NCBI GenBank assembly: GCA_003152955.1
Contig: PMBQ01000233.1
Coordinates: forward strand, 1 to 7,245
Direction: 5' to 3'
DNA: 7,245 nucleotides
Origin: Candidatus Bathyarchaeota archaeon
GTDB lineage: Archaea > Thermoproteota > Bathyarchaeia > 40CM-2-53-6 > FEN-987
The translations under genes were made by a program, and so were the position numbers. Numbering within the stretch: position 1 is the first letter of the stretch; each line of letters begins with the position of its first letter. Shown here in pieces: positions 5,845 through 7,245 of this stretch. A model generated the notes under the pieces. It searched no databases. It saw only the letters and a list, made by a program, of their open reading frames with translations, and was not told the origin of the DNA.

Positions 5845-7245
5845 ATGAATTTGAGGCTCGTTGAGTGCGTCCCAAACTTCAGCGAAGGGAGACGAAAAGA
5901 CGTGATTGATTCCATTGTTGGAGCGGCTCGATCATGCAACGTTAAGGTGCTCGATATCGAGTCGGATGCAGACCACAATCGTTCCGTTCTAACGTTCGTC
6001 GGGACACCAGACGCCGTTAAGGAAGCTGCCATGGCTGTGAGCGGCAAAGCGATTGAACTGATCGACCTGAACAAGCACCGTGGCCAGCACCCGCGTATGG
6101 GCGCGGTAGATGTGGTTCCGTTTATTCCAGTATCCGAGATTACTATGCCCGAGTGTGTCCAACTGGCGAAAGAATTCGCCGCCGAATACACGTCCAAATT
6201 CAACGTCCCCGTATTCCTTTACGAAGAAGCTGCAACCCGACCCGATCGGAAGAACCTAGCAGACGTCAGAAAAGGCGAATTCGAGGGGTTAAGGGATCAA
6301 ATTGGAAAAAACGTCGAGAAGACACCTGATTTCGGACCCAATGCCATTCATCCCACAGCCGGTGCCACGGCCGTCGGAGCCAGATCGATCCTCATAGCCT
6401 TCAACATCAACTTGGCCACCGGAAACTTAGACACAGCGAAGAAGATAGCCAAACAAGTGCGAGGAAAAGACGGCGGGCTCTCGGCGGTCAAGGCACTCGG
6501 TTTCGAACTGAAAGACCGGGGCATAGTCCAGGTTTCCATGAATATGGTAGATTACAAGGCCAGCCAGCTCTTCAAAGCCTTCGAGGTCGTCAAAGCGCTA
6601 GCTCAGCATCATGGCGTTCAAATTCTTGCAAGTGAAATTGTTGGACTTGTTCCAATGGAAGCACTCATAGATACAGCCGAGTTCTATCTTCAACTCGAAA
6701 GATTCAGCAAGAATCAGATCCTTGAAACGAAACTGTTCGAGACCCAGACCGACAAGCTGGTCGCACTGGACCTAGAAGCTTTCGGATCTGAAGTCGCATC
6801 AGAGAAACCAGTTCCCGGAGGTGGGAGCGTTTCCGCGTACGTAGGTTCACTAGCCGCCAGTCTTGTGAGCATGGCCTCCCGTCTAACTCTAAAGAAACCC
6901 GAGTACCAACAGCATTGGCCCAAAGTCGAGAAGATAGTATCTGAAAGCGACGAACTACAAAAGCGCCTCGTTGCATTAGTGGACGAAGACTCACGCAGTT
7001 TTGCAAATCTGATGCAGGCCTACCATCTCCCGAAGTCGAGCGATCAAGAGAAACACACTAGGTCCGCGGAAATCCAGAACAAGCTCAGATGGGCGGCTGA
7101 AGTACCGCTCACAACTGCTGAAAATGCAGCTCGAACAATGTCACTCGCAAATTCTCTGTCAAATTGCGCGAACGAGAACGCACTCTCTGATCTTCAGACG
7201 GCAATATTCCTCGCCCACGCGAGTGTAATGGGTGCACTTTCAAAT
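5845..7245 (+). CDS. ftcD: Bifunctional glutamate formiminotransferase / formimino-THF cyclodeaminase (3' end outside window)
   Basis: 467 residues are visible and the frame is open at the right edge. Residues 1 to about 178 and 179 to about 290 form the two halves of the formiminotransferase: VECVPNFSEGRR at 6-17, HRGQHPRMGAVDVVPFIP at 78-95, and PDFGPNAIHPTAGATAVGAR at 161-180. His82 coincides with the catalytic His82 of the mammalian enzyme. After a short linker the cyclodeaminase domain begins near 308, with KPVPGGGSVSAYVGSLAASL at 321-340 and a NENALSD-type motif at 443-449. Mammalian FTCD has about 540 residues, so roughly 70 are missing here. The enzyme transfers the formimino group from formiminoglutamate to THF, then releases ammonia to give 5,10-methenyl-THF. 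The fusion is less common in prokaryotes than separate proteins. It is divergent from folD and the cyclo-ligase, which use the same product. Confidence 0.94.
   Translation, partial: MNLRLVECVPNFSEGRRKDVIDSIVGAARSCNVKVLDIESDADHNRSVLTFVGTPDAVKEAAMAVSGKAIELIDLNKHRGQHPRMGAVDVVPFIPVSEITMPECVQLAKEFAAEYTSKFNVPVFLYEEAATRPDRKNLADVRKGEFEGLRDQIGKNVEKTPDFGPNAIHPTAGATAVGARSILIAFNINLATGNLDTAKKIAKQVRGKDGGLSAVKALGFELKDRGIVQVSMNMVDYKASQLFKAFEVVKALAQHHGVQILASEIVGLVPMEALIDTAEFYLQLERFSKNQILETKLFETQTDKLVALDLEAFGSEVASEKPVPGGGSVSAYVGSLAASLVSMASRLTLKKPEYQQHWPKVEKIVSESDELQKRLVALVDEDSRSFANLMQAYHLPKSSDQEKHTRSAEIQNKLRWAAEVPLTTAENAARTMSLANSLSNCANENALSDLQTAIFLAHASVMGALSN

Noticed and set aside
5721..6203. 160-residue minus-strand ORF opposite FTCD
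   Set aside because: It is a Ser/Ala/Arg-rich shadow of the strongly conserved FTCD frame.
6704..7006. Minus-strand ORFs opposite the cyclodeaminase domain
   Set aside because: Both are antisense shadows of FTCD with no family features.

Overview
The window looks archaeal, probably from a mesophilic TACK-type lineage (Nitrososphaeria-like) or possibly a Thermoplasmata-like one. The reasons are the style of the Nudix and ornithine carbamoyltransferase proteins, GTG/TTG starts, GGTGA-type ribosome binding sites, AT-rich boxes about 25-30 bases before starts, and a secreted protein ending in the TLTVT-type strand familiar from archaeal surface Ig-like domains. This assignment rests on family recognition only; no rRNA or other marker gene is present.

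Layout. Bases 2-181 hold the C-terminal end of a small cysteine-containing, zinc-ribbon-like protein that begins before the window. Bases 182-568 hold a small membrane protein readable only across three frames. A Nudix hydrolase (625-1077, +) converges on, and overlaps by 27 bases, argF (1051-1998, -). Upstream of argF on the same strand lies a RimB-like retropepsin-fold protein (2054-2452, -), and divergent from it is a RimK-family ATP-grasp ligase (2520-3392, +). Bases 3393-3669 are non-coding but carry a strong hairpin. Bases 3670-4124 hold a signal-peptide-bearing surface protein, again split over three frames.

The right half is a folate one-carbon module. A 5-formyltetrahydrofolate cyclo-ligase (4222-4785, -) lies downstream of folD (4811-5713, -) and appears to be co-transcribed with it. 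Divergent from them is a bifunctional glutamate formiminotransferase/cyclodeaminase, FTCD (from 5845, +), which runs off the right edge. FTCD would move the formimino carbon of histidine breakdown onto tetrahydrofolate and release ammonia to give 5,10-methenyl-THF. FolD interconverts methenyl-, methylene- and 10-formyl-THF. The cyclo-ligase returns 5-formyl-THF to the methenyl pool. All three meet at 5,10-methenyl-THF. The intergenic region between folD and FTCD has a perfect 12-base palindrome that could be a shared operator.

The enzyme genes have intact frames, except that the start of the cyclo-ligase looks one base off. Both small envelope-protein genes are frame-broken. I do not see a defence system, CRISPR array, tRNA, rRNA or insertion sequence.
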